Origin: Pseudomonas sp. HOU2
GTDB lineage: Bacteria > Pseudomonadota > Gammaproteobacteria > Pseudomonadales > Pseudomonadaceae
Assembly (NCBI RefSeq): GCF_040729435.1
Contig: NZ_CP160398.1
Span: 5,809,001 to 5,873,000 of the forward strand
Direction: 5' to 3'
DNA length: 64,000 nt
Shown piece after piece: positions 25,887 through 34,427 of the stretch (position 1 is the stretch's first letter; each line of letters opens with the position of its first letter). The position numbers and the translations under genes are program-made. The notes under the pieces were generated by a model. The model worked only from the letters and a program-made list of their open reading frames with translations. It searched no databases and was not told where the DNA came from.

Positions 25887-26372
25887 TCAGGCCAGGGTCG
25901 GCAACGGCCCAAGCTTGCCCTTGTGATAAATCATCGGCGTCACCGGTTGCTCGGGCAGGATCAGGTTCTTCACCGCGCCGACAATGATCGCGTGATCACC
26001 ACCGTCGTATTCACGCCACAACTCGCACTCGATGATCGCCGTGGCCTTGGCGAGGATCGGGTTACCCAGTTCGCTCAAATGCCACTGGATGTCTTTGGCC
26101 TTGTCCTTGCCTTTACCAGCAAAGGCATAGGCTTCAGCGGTCTGGTCGGCGGACAGCAAATGGATCGCGAATTTCTTGCTGTCGCGCAGTACCGGGTAGG
26201 TGTCGGAGGCGTAGTTGGGGCAGAACAGCACCAGCGCCGGATCAATCGACAGCGCACTGAAGGCGCTGGCGGTGATGCCGACGATGGCGCCCTCCGGGTC
26301 GAGGGTGGTGACCACCGTGACCCCGGACGGAAACGAGCTCATGACGTCTTTGTAAATGCCGGGTTCGATCAT
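25887..26372 (-). CDS. Flavin reductase component of a two-component monooxygenase
   Basis: 161 aa of the Flavin_Reduct (HpaC/RutF-like) family: FPSGVTVVTTLDPEGAIVGITASAFSALSIDPALVLFCPN, FAIHLLSADQ and GDHAIIVGAV. It supplies reduced FMN or FAD to a separate monooxygenase. No monooxygenase gene of the luciferase-like or HpaB type is present in the window. The partner must lie elsewhere or has been lost. The gene sits 12 bp downstream of the aldehyde dehydrogenase gene. Confidence 0.9.
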   Translation of the reverse strand: MIEPGIYKDVMSSFPSGVTVVTTLDPEGAIVGITASAFSALSIDPALVLFCPNYASDTYPVLRDSKKFAIHLLSADQTAEAYAFAGKGKDKAKDIQWHLSELGNPILAKATAIIECELWREYDGGDHAIIVGAVKNLILPEQPVTPMIYHKGKLGPLPTLA

Positions 26373-26384
26373 GTCGCAGGACTC

Positions 26385-27866
26385 CTAGCGCATCACAAAC
26401 GGATCAGGCATCGGCGCCTGAGAGAGGTTGATCCACACCGTTTTCAGTTCGGTGTAGGCCAGCACCGAATCGATGCCGCTTTCGCGTCCATAGCCACTGT
26501 TCTTGAAGCCGCCGATCGGCGCCATCGCCGACACTGCGCGGTAGGTGTTGACCCAGATGATCCCCGAACGCACATCCCGCGCCAGGCGATGGGCGCGGCC
26601 CAGGTCGCGGGTCCAGATGCCGGCGGCGAGGCCGAACTGCGAGTCGTTGGCAATCGTCAGCGCCTCGGCTTCATCTTTGAAGCGAATCACCGAAGCCACC
26701 GGGCCGAAGACTTCTTCCTGCATGATCTTCATCGAGTTGCGGTCGCACTCGAACAACGTCGGCTCGTAGAACCAGCCGTCACCGAGATCGTTCGGACGCT
26801 TGCCGCCGGTGCGCAAACGCGCACCTTCAGCGATGGCGTCAGCCACCAGACCTTCGACCACCGCCAGTTGCTGCGCGGTGGCCATCGGACCCATCTCGCT
26901 GTGGTCCTCCTGCGGGTTGCCGATGCGGATGCGCTGGGCGCGTTCGACCAGGCGGTTGACGAACTCGTCGTAGATTTCATCCTGCACCAGCAGGCGTGAA
27001 CCGGACACGCAGCTCTGGCCGGAGGCGGCGTAGATCCCGGCAATCGCGCCGTTGATCGCGCTGTCCAGGTCGGCGTCGGCGAAGATGATGTTCGGCGACT
27101 TGCCGCCGAGTTCCAGCGACAGCTTGGCGAAGTTCTCGGCGCTGCTGCGCACCACATGCCGGGCCGTGGCCGCGCCGCCGGTGAAGGCGATCTTGCGGAT
27201 CAGCGGATGGCGGGTGAGGGCGGCGCCGGTGCTCGGGCCGTAACCGGTGACGACGTTGACCACGCCTGACGGAATCCCGGCTTCGAGGGCCAGACGTGCC
27301 AGCTCAAGGATGGTCGCCGAGGCGTGCTCGGACGGCTTGATCACGATGGTGTTGCCGGCAGCGAGAGCCGGCGCCAGTTTGATCGCAGTCAGGTACAGCG
27401 GGCTGTTCCACGGAATGATCGCGGCAACCACACCCATCGCCTCGTGCACGGTGTAGGCAAACAGGTCGGGCTTGTCCAGCGGCAGGGTGCCGCCTTCGAG
27501 CTTGTCTGCGAGGCCTGCGGTGTAGTGGAAGAACTCCGGCAGATAACCGACCTGACCACGGGTTTCGCGGATCAGTTTGCCGTTGTCGCGGCTTTCCAAC
27601 TGCGCCAGTTGTTCCTTGTTTTCTGCGATCAGGTCACCGAGACGCCGCAGCAGTTTGCCGCGGGCAGTGGCGGTGAGGCCGCGCCAGGCCGGGCTGTCGA
27701 AGGCAGTCTGCGCCGCTTGCACGGCGCGTTCGACATCGGCTTCATCGGCGTCGGGCAGTTCGGCCCAGGCTTGCGCGCTGGCCGGGTTGAGGCTTGTGAA
27801 AGTCTTGCCGGAGAGGGCGTCGACCCATTCTCCGCCGATGCACATCTGGAAGCGTGCGAGTGTCAT
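26385..27866 (-). CDS. Aldehyde dehydrogenase (NAD(P)+)
   Basis: 493 aa, full length. Catalytic Cys286 (ASGQSCVSGSR), general base Glu252 (LELGGKSPN), the GFTG-type cofactor loop (AFTGGAATARHVV) and PWNSP are all present. It oxidises an aldehyde to the acid, and the substrate is unknown. Its start overlaps the stop of the alpha/beta-hydrolase gene (ATGA), so translation is coupled. In the operon it probably handles the semialdehyde released after ring or C-N bond cleavage. Confidence 0.92.
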   Translation of the reverse strand: MTLARFQMCIGGEWVDALSGKTFTSLNPASAQAWAELPDADEADVERAVQAAQTAFDSPAWRGLTATARGKLLRRLGDLIAENKEQLAQLESRDNGKLIRETRGQVGYLPEFFHYTAGLADKLEGGTLPLDKPDLFAYTVHEAMGVVAAIIPWNSPLYLTAIKLAPALAAGNTIVIKPSEHASATILELARLALEAGIPSGVVNVVTGYGPSTGAALTRHPLIRKIAFTGGAATARHVVRSSAENFAKLSLELGGKSPNIIFADADLDSAINGAIAGIYAASGQSCVSGSRLLVQDEIYDEFVNRLVERAQRIRIGNPQEDHSEMGPMATAQQLAVVEGLVADAIAEGARLRTGGKRPNDLGDGWFYEPTLFECDRNSMKIMQEEVFGPVASVIRFKDEAEALTIANDSQFGLAAGIWTRDLGRAHRLARDVRSGIIWVNTYRAVSAMAPIGGFKNSGYGRESGIDSVLAYTELKTVWINLSQAPMPDPFVMR

Positions 27867-28696
27867 GCAACGATCCCCTTTATATGGTTTTGTCGGGCGT
27901 GTGCGTAGTCGAGAAATTCCAGCAGCGTCTGGTTGACCAGGCGCGGCGACTCTACCGGCATCATATGCCGTTGCTCGGGCAGCACCGCAACCTTCGCACC
28001 GGGAATGCGCCGGGCCAGTTGCTCGGCCATTTCCGGGGTGGAACCGGGGTCGAGTTCGCCGGTGGCGATCAGCGTCGGCGCCTGTATGCTGCCGAGGTCG
28101 TCGGCGCGGTACATGTCCTGGGTGGCGAACAATTCGTAAGTGGTCAGGTAGCCTTGCGGATCATTGCCGGCCAGGGTCTGACGAATGGCCGCGATCTGCG
28201 CCGGGTTGGCCGCCTGATATTCACGGCTGAACCAGCGTGACAGCGCCGCTTCGGCATTGGCATCCGGGCCGTGTTCAGCGGCCTGCGCGGTACGGGCGAT
28301 AACCCCGGCGCGCTGTTCTTCGCTGCGGTTGAACACGCTGTTGAGTACCACCAGGCTTTGCAGGCGCTCCGGGTAGTGCAGGGCAAACGCCCGCGCCACC
28401 AGGCCGCCCATGGAGAAACCGATCACCGCTGCCTCGGGCAGATTCAGGTGATCGAGCAGCTCCAGCAACTGATCGGCATAACCGAGCAGGCCGGTGCCGC
28501 TGGCCGGGCGCGGGCTGGCGCCGTGGCCGAGCATGTCGTAGGCGATCACCTGGTATTGGGCAGACAGGCCGACGATCTGGCCGCCCCACATTTCTTTGTT
28601 CAGGCCCACGCCGTGGATCAAGACCACGGGCTGGCCTTGGCCGGTCGCCAGGTAACTGGTGCCAGCCGGGGTGAGTTCAGCGGTGAGCCGAATCAT
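27863..28696 (-). CDS. Alpha/beta hydrolase
   Basis: 277 aa from MIRLTAELTPAGTSYLATGQ. The alpha/beta-hydrolase core is clear: oxyanion segment VVLIHGVGLNKEMWG, DMLGHGAS, nucleophile elbow GFSMGG, acid GELDPGS and catalytic His in EQRHMM. It resembles the RutD/PcaD-type enzymes found in catabolic operons that open lactones, carbamates or enol intermediates. It lies between the AA_synth gene (31 bp) and the aldehyde dehydrogenase gene (4-bp overlap). Confidence 0.92.
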   Translation of the reverse strand: MIRLTAELTPAGTSYLATGQGQPVVLIHGVGLNKEMWGGQIVGLSAQYQVIAYDMLGHGASPRPASGTGLLGYADQLLELLDHLNLPEAAVIGFSMGGLVARAFALHYPERLQSLVVLNSVFNRSEEQRAGVIARTAQAAEHGPDANAEAALSRWFSREYQAANPAQIAAIRQTLAGNDPQGYLTTYELFATQDMYRADDLGSIQAPTLIATGELDPGSTPEMAEQLARRIPGAKVAVLPEQRHMMPVESPRLVNQTLLEFLDYAHARQNHIKGIVA

Positions 28697-28727
28697 GGAG
28701 CGCTCCTGCAATGCCTTTTTATTGTGA

Positions 28728-29318
28728 TTACTGGGCTTTTTCGGCGGCCAGTTCTTCCAGATCGATGTAGCGGTTGCCGATGCGCGGGTGCAGGCGACCA
28801 CCGTCGGCGCACCCGAGCACGACGACGATTTCGTCGGCACGCGGCGCGTCTTCGATCTGCATTTCCAGAGTGATGTAGTGCGAACGCTGGCCTTCGTCGT
28901 CCTTGTGCATCATCGGGATCTGGATCGACGTGCCCGGGCCGCCGCGCTTGTTGGTGAAGCTCAGGTAGCTCTTGGCCTTGACCGCTTCGCGGTAGTGGTT
29001 GCCGAAGCGCAGGGTGTGGATCACGGCCGAGGCGTGTTCGATCTCGCCGTCGGCGCCGACCACTGCCGCTTTGCCGTAAGCCTCGATCTTTTCGGCGCCA
29101 CCAATGATGCCCACCAGCCGCTCGACCATCATGGCGCCGAGGTCGGAGCAGTTGGCGCGGATCTGCGGTTTCAGATCCTCGACGAAGCCGTTGCCGACCC
29201 ACGGGTTCTTCATCACCACGGCCAGCCCGACCATGGTCACTGGCTTGTCAGTGGCTTTGCCACCTTCGATGAAGGTTTCTTCGACATAGCTGACGATCTT
29301 GCGAATTTCGAAACTCAT
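28728..29318 (-). CDS. AA_synth family ('amino acid synthesis') protein
   Basis: 196 aa from MSFEIRKIVSYVEETFIEGG with a good GGAG site. The sequence (MVGLAVVMKNPWVGNGFVEDL, GYGKAAVVG-like AYGKAAVVGADGEIEHASAVIHTLRFG, VVLGCADGGRLHPRIG) is that of the proteobacterial AA_synth family. The family name is historical and the true reaction is not established. It is the first gene of the seven-gene operon and has the TGGTATACCA operator about 40 bp upstream. Its constant company of flavin reductase and hydrolase suggests a catabolic role on a heterocycle-derived or amide substrate. Confidence 0.85.
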   Translation of the reverse strand: MSFEIRKIVSYVEETFIEGGKATDKPVTMVGLAVVMKNPWVGNGFVEDLKPQIRANCSDLGAMMVERLVGIIGGAEKIEAYGKAAVVGADGEIEHASAVIHTLRFGNHYREAVKAKSYLSFTNKRGGPGTSIQIPMMHKDDEGQRSHYITLEMQIEDAPRADEIVVVLGCADGGRLHPRIGNRYIDLEELAAEKAQ

Positions 29319-29359
29319 GAGCTGCTCCGTAGTGGGATTGAGAGTGTCTGTGCGTCTGA

Positions 29360-29375
29360 TGGTATACCATAATAC
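29360..29375. promoter_or_regulatory. GntR-type operator ahead of the catabolic operon
   Basis: The perfect 12-bp palindrome ATGGTATACCAT is followed by AATAC. GGTATACCATAATAC is identical to the ribBA/DUF1330 site. It lies 42 bp upstream of the AA_synth start codon. Confidence 0.65.
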
Positions 29376-29475
29376 CGATCGTGCAAGTCCCTCCGGTAAC
29401 TTTTGCCGCATCCATCCGGCGAATGGCAGCGCATTCACCTGCCATCCTCATCAATCCGACCTGTCGCAATATCGA

Positions 29476-29560
29476 TGTAGGAGCTGCGGCACGCTGCGAT
29501 CTGTTGATCCTGTTTTTAAAGACCCGGATCAAAAGATCGCAGCGTGCCGCAGCTCCTACA
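29476..29560. repeat. REP palindrome, GTAGGAGCTGCC-like (GCGGCACGC variant)
   Basis: TGTAGGAGCTGCGGCACGCT and its inverted copy. The arms differ from the standard family member (GCCGCAGGC) in a compensated way, so the hairpin is kept. Confidence 0.85.
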
Positions 29561-29767
29561 GGGGTTTGTGTCGGGGTCATCCGGTTAACAAAAGATAACG
29601 TGGCGCCGATTGTCAGACGTTTCCAAAGCCCGATAGGATGAGCCAGCTTCCCAAGGCGCTCTGGACTGCGGGTTTCACGGCTATGCTTGTGACCCATCAG
29701 TCACCACGAGCACCCTTGCGGCGCCCTAAGGCCGAACGGCCTAACAATAATAAATAGGGGAAGGTCT

Positions 29768-30811
29768 ATGAGTCGTTGCCGCCCGCCGGCGTTACGCAAC
29801 ACCGCGTTGCTGGCCACAGCACTCACTCTGCTGGGCTGTGCTGCCTTGTCGGCACCCGTGCTGGCCGCCGAAGCGCCGGCCGACGGGGTGTATTCCACCG
29901 AATCGGCCAAAGCCGCCAAAAGCCTGATACTCGATGTTGTCCACGCCGGCACCCGCCTGGTGGCGGTCGGTGATCGTGGGCACATTCTCTATTCCGATGA
30001 CCAGGGCAAAAGCTGGACTCAAGCCAAAGTGCCGACCCGGCAACTGCTGACGGCAGTGTACTTCGTCGATGACAAGCACGGCTGGGCGGTGGGGCACGAC
30101 GCGCAGATCCTCGCCAGCGACGACGGCGGCCTGACCTGGAGCAAACAGTTCGAAGACCTCAAGCGCGAAGCACCGCTGCTCGACGTCTGGTTCCAGGACG
30201 TCAACCACGGTGTTGCGGTCGGCGCTTACGGCGCACTGCTGGAAACCACCGACGGCGGCAAGAACTGGCAGGATGTCAGCGACCGCCTTGACAACCAGGA
30301 TCAGTTCCACCTCAACGCCATCGCCGCCGTCAAGGACGCTGGTCTGTTCATTGTCGGCGAGCAGGGCAGCATGTTCCGCTCCCCGGACTGGGGCCAGACC
30401 TGGGAGAAACTCCAGGGGCCCTATCAGGGCTCGCTGTTCGGCGTGATCGGCACTGCGCAAGCGCAAACCCTGTTGGCCTATGGCTTGCGCGGCAACCTCT
30501 ACCGCTCCAGCGACTTTGGCAGCACCTGGCAGCAGGTCGAACTCAAGGCCGCGCGCGGTGCGCTGGAGTTCGGTCTGTCCGGCGCCACGCTGCTTGCCGA
30601 TGGCTCGATCGTGATCGTCGGCAACGGCGGCTCGGTGATCAGCAGCAGCGACAACGGCGAAACCTTCAGCGTGTTCAACCGCCCGGACCGCATCTCGCTG
30701 TCCTCGGTGACAGCGGCCGGCGACGGCAATCTGATTCTGACCGGGCAGGGCGGCGTGCACACCACGCAGCCAAACGGCGCCGAAATCAATAATAAGAAGG
30801 CGGGGCTATGA
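29768..30811 (+). CDS. YCF48/BNR-type beta-propeller protein, exported
   Basis: 347 aa with a signal peptide (LLATALTLLGCAALSAPVLAAEA). Repeated BNR/Asp-box-like and YCF48 motifs follow (GHILYSDDQGKSW, AQILASDDGGLTWSKQ, GALLETTDGGKNWQ, GSMFRSPDWGQTWEK, GNLYRSSDFGSTWQQ, GSVISSSDNGETFSV), about six to seven blades of a propeller. Its stop overlaps the start of the RND transporter gene (ATGA). Pseudomonads commonly pair these two, often with DUF1302/DUF1329 genes, which are absent here. It likely acts in the periplasm as an accessory to the transporter. Confidence 0.88.
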   Translation: MSRCRPPALRNTALLATALTLLGCAALSAPVLAAEAPADGVYSTESAKAAKSLILDVVHAGTRLVAVGDRGHILYSDDQGKSWTQAKVPTRQLLTAVYFVDDKHGWAVGHDAQILASDDGGLTWSKQFEDLKREAPLLDVWFQDVNHGVAVGAYGALLETTDGGKNWQDVSDRLDNQDQFHLNAIAAVKDAGLFIVGEQGSMFRSPDWGQTWEKLQGPYQGSLFGVIGTAQAQTLLAYGLRGNLYRSSDFGSTWQQVELKAARGALEFGLSGATLLADGSIVIVGNGGSVISSSDNGETFSVFNRPDRISLSSVTAAGDGNLILTGQGGVHTTQPNGAEINNKKAGL

Positions 30812-33192
30812 CTTCCTTGATCACTCCTCAGCAGGACAAAGCGACGCTCCTCGAACGTCTGATTTTCAACAACCGCCCGGCCGTGATCCTGATCTGCCTG
30901 GTGGTCAGCATTTTCCTGTTCTGGCAAGCCACGCTGATCCGCCCGTCCACCAGTTTCGAAAAAATGATCCCGCTCAAGCATCCGTTCATCGAGAAGATGA
31001 TGGAGCACCGCAACGATCTGGCGAACCTGGGCAACACCGTGCGCATTTCGGTGGAAGCCAAGGACGGCGACATCTTCTCCAAGGAGTACATGGAGACGCT
31101 GCGCCAGATCAACGACGAGGTGTTCTACATCTCCGGCGTCGACCGCTCCGGCCTCAAGTCGCTGTGGAGTCCGAGCGTACGCTGGACCGAAGTCACCGAA
31201 GAAGGTTTTGCCGGCGGTGAAGTGATTCCGCAAAGCTACGACGGCTCGCCGGACAGCCTTGACATGCTGCGCAACAACGTCCTCAAATCCGGACAGGTCG
31301 GGCGGCTGGTGTCCAATGACTTCAAGTCGAGCATCGTCGACATCCCGCTGCTGGAGTCCTACCCGGACCCGCAGGATCAGGGCAAGCTGCTGGCGCTGGA
31401 CTACCGCCAGTTCTCCCATGAACTCGAAGACAAGATCCGCAACAAGTTTGAAGCGCAGAACCCCAACGTCAAGATCCACATCGTCGGCTTCGCCAAGAAG
31501 GTCGGTGACCTGATCGACGGCCTGGTGATGGTGGTGATGTTCTTCGGCATCGCTTTCGTCATCACCCTGATCCTGCTGCTGTGGTTCACCAACTGTCTGC
31601 GCAGCACGGTGGCGGTGTTGAGCACCACGCTGGTGGCGGTGGTCTGGCAGCTCGGGCTGATGCACTTCTTCGGTTTCGGGCTGGATCCGTATTCGATGCT
31701 GGTGCCGTTCCTGATCTTCGCCATCGGCATTTCCCACGGCGTGCAGAAGATCAACGGGATCGCCCTGCAATCGAGTGAAGCGGACAACGCCCTGACGGCG
31801 GCGCGGCGCACTTTCCGGCAGCTGTTCCTGCCGGGGATGATCGCGATTCTCGCCGACGCCGTGGGCTTCATCACCCTGCTGATCATCGACATCGGGGTAA
31901 TCCGCGAACTGGCGATCGGCGCGTCCATCGGCGTGGCGGTGATCGTGTTCACCAACCTGATCCTGCTGCCGGTGGCGATTTCCTATGTCGGCATCAGCAA
32001 GCGCGCCATCGCCAAGAGCAAGAAGGACGCGAATCGCGAACACCCGTTCTGGCGCATGTTGTCGAATTTCGCCAGCCCGAAAGTGGCGCCGGTTTCCATC
32101 GCCCTGGCGCTGATCGCGTTCGGCGGCGGCCTCTGGTACAGCCAGAACCTGAAAATCGGCGACCTCGATCAAGGCGCACCGGAATTGCGTCCGGACTCGC
32201 GCTACAACAAGGACAACAACTTCATCATCAACAACTACTCCACCAGTTCCGACGTGCTGGTGGTGATGGTCAAGACCGCCACCGAAGGTTGCTCGCGCTA
32301 CGAAGCGATGGCGCCGATCGATGAGCTGATGTGGAAGATGCAGAACACCGAGGGCGTGCAGTCGGCGATCTCGCTGGTGACCGTGTCCAAGCAGATGATC
32401 AAGGGCATGAACGAGGGCAACCTGAAATGGGAAACCCTGTCGCGCAACCCGGACGTGCTGAACAACTCGATTGCCCGTGCCGACGGCCTGTACAACAACA
32501 GCTGTTCGCTGGCGCCAGTGTTGATCTTCCTCAATGACCACAAGGCCGAAACCCTCGACCGTGCGGTGCATGCGGTGCAGGAATTCGCCAAGGCCAACAA
32601 CAAGGACGGTCTGGAATTCATCCTTGCCGCCGGTAATGCCGGGATCGAGGCGGCCACCAACGAAGTGATCAAACAGGCCGAACTGACCATCCTGATCCTG
32701 GTGTACATCTGCGTCGCGGTGATGTGCATGATCACCTTCCGTTCATGGGCGGCGACCCTGTGCATCGTCCTGCCGCTGGTGCTGACCTCGGTGCTGGGCA
32801 ACGCGCTGATGGCGTTCATGGGCATCGGCGTCAAGGTCGCGACCCTGCCGGTGGTGGCGCTGGGCGTGGGGATTGGCGTGGACTACGGCATCTACATCTA
32901 CAGCCGACTGGAAAGTTTCCTGCGCGCCGGTCTGCCGTTGCAGGAAGCCTATTACCAGACCCTGAAATCCACCGGTAAAGCGGTGCTGTTCACCGGTCTT
33001 TGCCTGGCGATCGGCGTGTGCACCTGGATCTTCTCGGCGATCAAGTTCCAGGCCGACATGGGCCTGATGCTGACCTTCATGCTGCTGTGGAACATGTTCG
33101 GTGCGCTGTGGCTGCTGCCGGCGCTGGCGAAGTTCCTGATCAAACCGGAGAAACTGGCGGGGCAGAAGGGCAATTCGCTGTTTGCCCACTGA
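30808..33192 (+). CDS. RND-superfamily (MMPL-type) transporter
   Basis: 794 aa with two homologous halves. Each has an N-terminal helix, a large periplasmic loop and five clustered helices. Sterol-sensing/MMPL motifs are present (VPFLIFAIGISHGVQKING in the first half, VVALGVGIGVDYGIYIYSRL in the second, followed by TGKAVLFTGLCLAIG). MMPL transporters move lipids or hydrophobic compounds across the inner membrane using proton force. It is co-translated with the YCF48-like protein. The substrate is unknown. The gene is followed by a strong terminator. Confidence 0.9.
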   Translation: MTSLITPQQDKATLLERLIFNNRPAVILICLVVSIFLFWQATLIRPSTSFEKMIPLKHPFIEKMMEHRNDLANLGNTVRISVEAKDGDIFSKEYMETLRQINDEVFYISGVDRSGLKSLWSPSVRWTEVTEEGFAGGEVIPQSYDGSPDSLDMLRNNVLKSGQVGRLVSNDFKSSIVDIPLLESYPDPQDQGKLLALDYRQFSHELEDKIRNKFEAQNPNVKIHIVGFAKKVGDLIDGLVMVVMFFGIAFVITLILLLWFTNCLRSTVAVLSTTLVAVVWQLGLMHFFGFGLDPYSMLVPFLIFAIGISHGVQKINGIALQSSEADNALTAARRTFRQLFLPGMIAILADAVGFITLLIIDIGVIRELAIGASIGVAVIVFTNLILLPVAISYVGISKRAIAKSKKDANREHPFWRMLSNFASPKVAPVSIALALIAFGGGLWYSQNLKIGDLDQGAPELRPDSRYNKDNNFIINNYSTSSDVLVVMVKTATEGCSRYEAMAPIDELMWKMQNTEGVQSAISLVTVSKQMIKGMNEGNLKWETLSRNPDVLNNSIARADGLYNNSCSLAPVLIFLNDHKAETLDRAVHAVQEFAKANNKDGLEFILAAGNAGIEAATNEVIKQAELTILILVYICVAVMCMITFRSWAATLCIVLPLVLTSVLGNALMAFMGIGVKVATLPVVALGVGIGVDYGIYIYSRLESFLRAGLPLQEAYYQTLKSTGKAVLFTGLCLAIGVCTWIFSAIKFQADMGLMLTFMLLWNMFGALWLLPALAKFLIKPEKLAGQKGNSLFAH

Positions 33193-33211
33193 TCCGTCTG
33201 TCTGAAACGAC

Positions 33212-33243
33212 AAAGCCGCAACCTTTGGGGTTGCGGCTTTTTT
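33212..33243 (+). terminator. Intrinsic terminator of the YCF48-RND operon
   Basis: AAAGCCGCAACC and GGGGTTGCGGCTTT form a long stem, and the T-run continues to TTTTTT. Confidence 0.85.
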
Positions 33244-33262
33244 ATGAGTCAAGATCAAAAGC

Positions 33263-33438
33263 CCCTCACCCTAGCCCTCTCCCGGGGGGAGAGGGGACCG
33301 ATCCGGGTATATTGGAGATCTGCACCGACTTGAACGACTTGCTTTGAATCCATAATCGACTCAGTCATTCAGGTCGATGTATGACGAAGAACAACTCGGT
33401 CAGTTCCCTCTCCCTCCGGGAGAGGGCTAGGGTGAGGG
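33263..33438. repeat. CCCTCACCCTAGCCCTCTCC inverted repeat pair
   Basis: The unit at 33263 and its inverted copy ending at 33438 flank ~110 bp of unrelated sequence. Same element type as 17926-18087; both pairs lie between gene ends. Confidence 0.8.
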
Positions 33439-33454
33439 CCGGCGGTCTCAAGGC

Positions 33455-34174
33455 TTAAGAAAGTTCGGTGCCTAGCACGACGCTAAGCGCACTGCGCGCA
33501 TCATCCAGCTGCACCAGCGTTGCATGCCTTGCACCCAGCGCATCACGGTTCTCGATCGCGGTGAGAATCGCCTTGTGCCGCGGCAGCGCCAGTTCATGCA
33601 GGTTCGGCCGCTGGTTGGAATGCTTCAACGCCTCGGCAATCGCCACCGAAAGCATGTTGCACAGGTTCGCCAGCAGATCGTTGTGAGTCGCGTCGGCGAT
33701 GCGGCTGTGGAAGTCCAGATCCGGCTGCAGCAAGGCTTCCGGGGTCGGCGCGGCTTCCATGCGTTGATAGGCTTCGCCGATGGCCGCGATGTCGGCCTCG
33801 GTCGCATGCTGGGCGGCGAGGGCGGCAGCGGCCGGTTCGATGATGCTGCGTACGCTGGTCAGCACATTGAAGAATTCATTCTGCGGACTGCTTTGCATCA
33901 GCCAGTGCAGCACGTCCGGGTCGAGCATGTGCCACTCGCGGCGCGCCTTGACCACCGTGCCGACCCGCGGTTTTGAATACACCAGCCCCTTGGCCACCAG
34001 CACCCGCGTCGCTTCGCGCAACACCGGCCGGCTCACCGCGTATTCCTCGCACAACAGCGCTTCGGCGGGCAGTTTGTCGTCGGGCAAAAAGCGTCCGGAG
34101 ACGATCTGCATGCCCAGTTCCTGGACAATGCGCGAGTGCATGCTTTTGCGGTCGGAAGGTTTGCGGTAATCCAT
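33455..34174 (-). CDS. GntR-family regulator (FCD subfamily), sugar-acid type
   Basis: 239 aa. The winged-helix part contains HSRIVQELGMQIVSGRFLPDDKLP and CEEYAVSRPVLREATRVLVAKGLV. The FCD domain follows (VRSIIEPAAAALAAQHATEAD, DLDFHSRIADATHNDLLANL, PRHKAILTAIENRDALGARHA), with conserved Asp/His metal-site residues. It resembles DgoR/LgoR-like regulators of hexonate and pentonate catabolism. The sugar-acid dehydratase gene lies 254 bp upstream on the same strand. Two TNGTNNNACNA sites in the dehydratase/MFS divergent promoter are its probable targets. Confidence 0.9.
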   Translation of the reverse strand: MDYRKPSDRKSMHSRIVQELGMQIVSGRFLPDDKLPAEALLCEEYAVSRPVLREATRVLVAKGLVYSKPRVGTVVKARREWHMLDPDVLHWLMQSSPQNEFFNVLTSVRSIIEPAAAALAAQHATEADIAAIGEAYQRMEAAPTPEALLQPDLDFHSRIADATHNDLLANLCNMLSVAIAEALKHSNQRPNLHELALPRHKAILTAIENRDALGARHATLVQLDDARSALSVVLGTELS

Positions 34175-34262
34175 GGGGAACGGCGCGATCCTGAGCGATG
34201 GAGATGCCGCGCATCATAGCAGGCGTGCGGCGCAATCATCAGGCCTGAAATCTGCGAACACC

Positions 34263-34396
34263 CTGTGGCGAGGGAGCTTGCTCCCGCTGGGCTGCGCAGC
34301 GGCCCCAAAACCGGTATATGCGGTTCTCCTGTGATACCGCTAATGCTGATTTGCGACTGCTACGCAGCCGAGCGGGAGCAAGCTCCCTCGCCACAG
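34263..34396. repeat. REP palindrome, GTGGCGAGGGAGC family
   Basis: CTGTGGCGAGGGAGCTTGCT and its inverted copy around a ~75-nt centre, between the GntR gene and the end of the dehydratase gene. Confidence 0.85.
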
Positions 34397-34427
34397 TGGT
34401 TGGATTCAGGCCTGAAAGATTTTGCTG

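Larger units (their letters stand above)
29319..29767. other. Divergent intergenic region, AA_synth operon / YCF48 gene
   Basis: 449 bp without a gene. It holds the GntR-type operator (29360-29375), a REP palindrome (29476-29560) and, near the right end, a short GGCC inverted repeat (AAGGCCGAACGGCCT) followed by the AGGGGAAGG ribosome site of the YCF48-like gene. Confidence 0.7.

Noticed and set aside
23990-29318. Protocatechuate (pca) operon because of the carboxymuconolactone-decarboxylase-like gene and hydrolase
   Set aside because: No cycloisomerase, dioxygenase or CoA-transferase genes are nearby, and flavin reductase plus AA_synth point to a different pathway.
30499-32571. Minus-strand frame of 690 codons opposite the YCF48/RND genes
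   Set aside because: Antisense to two well-supported genes and His/Asp/Gln-rich without recognisable motifs.
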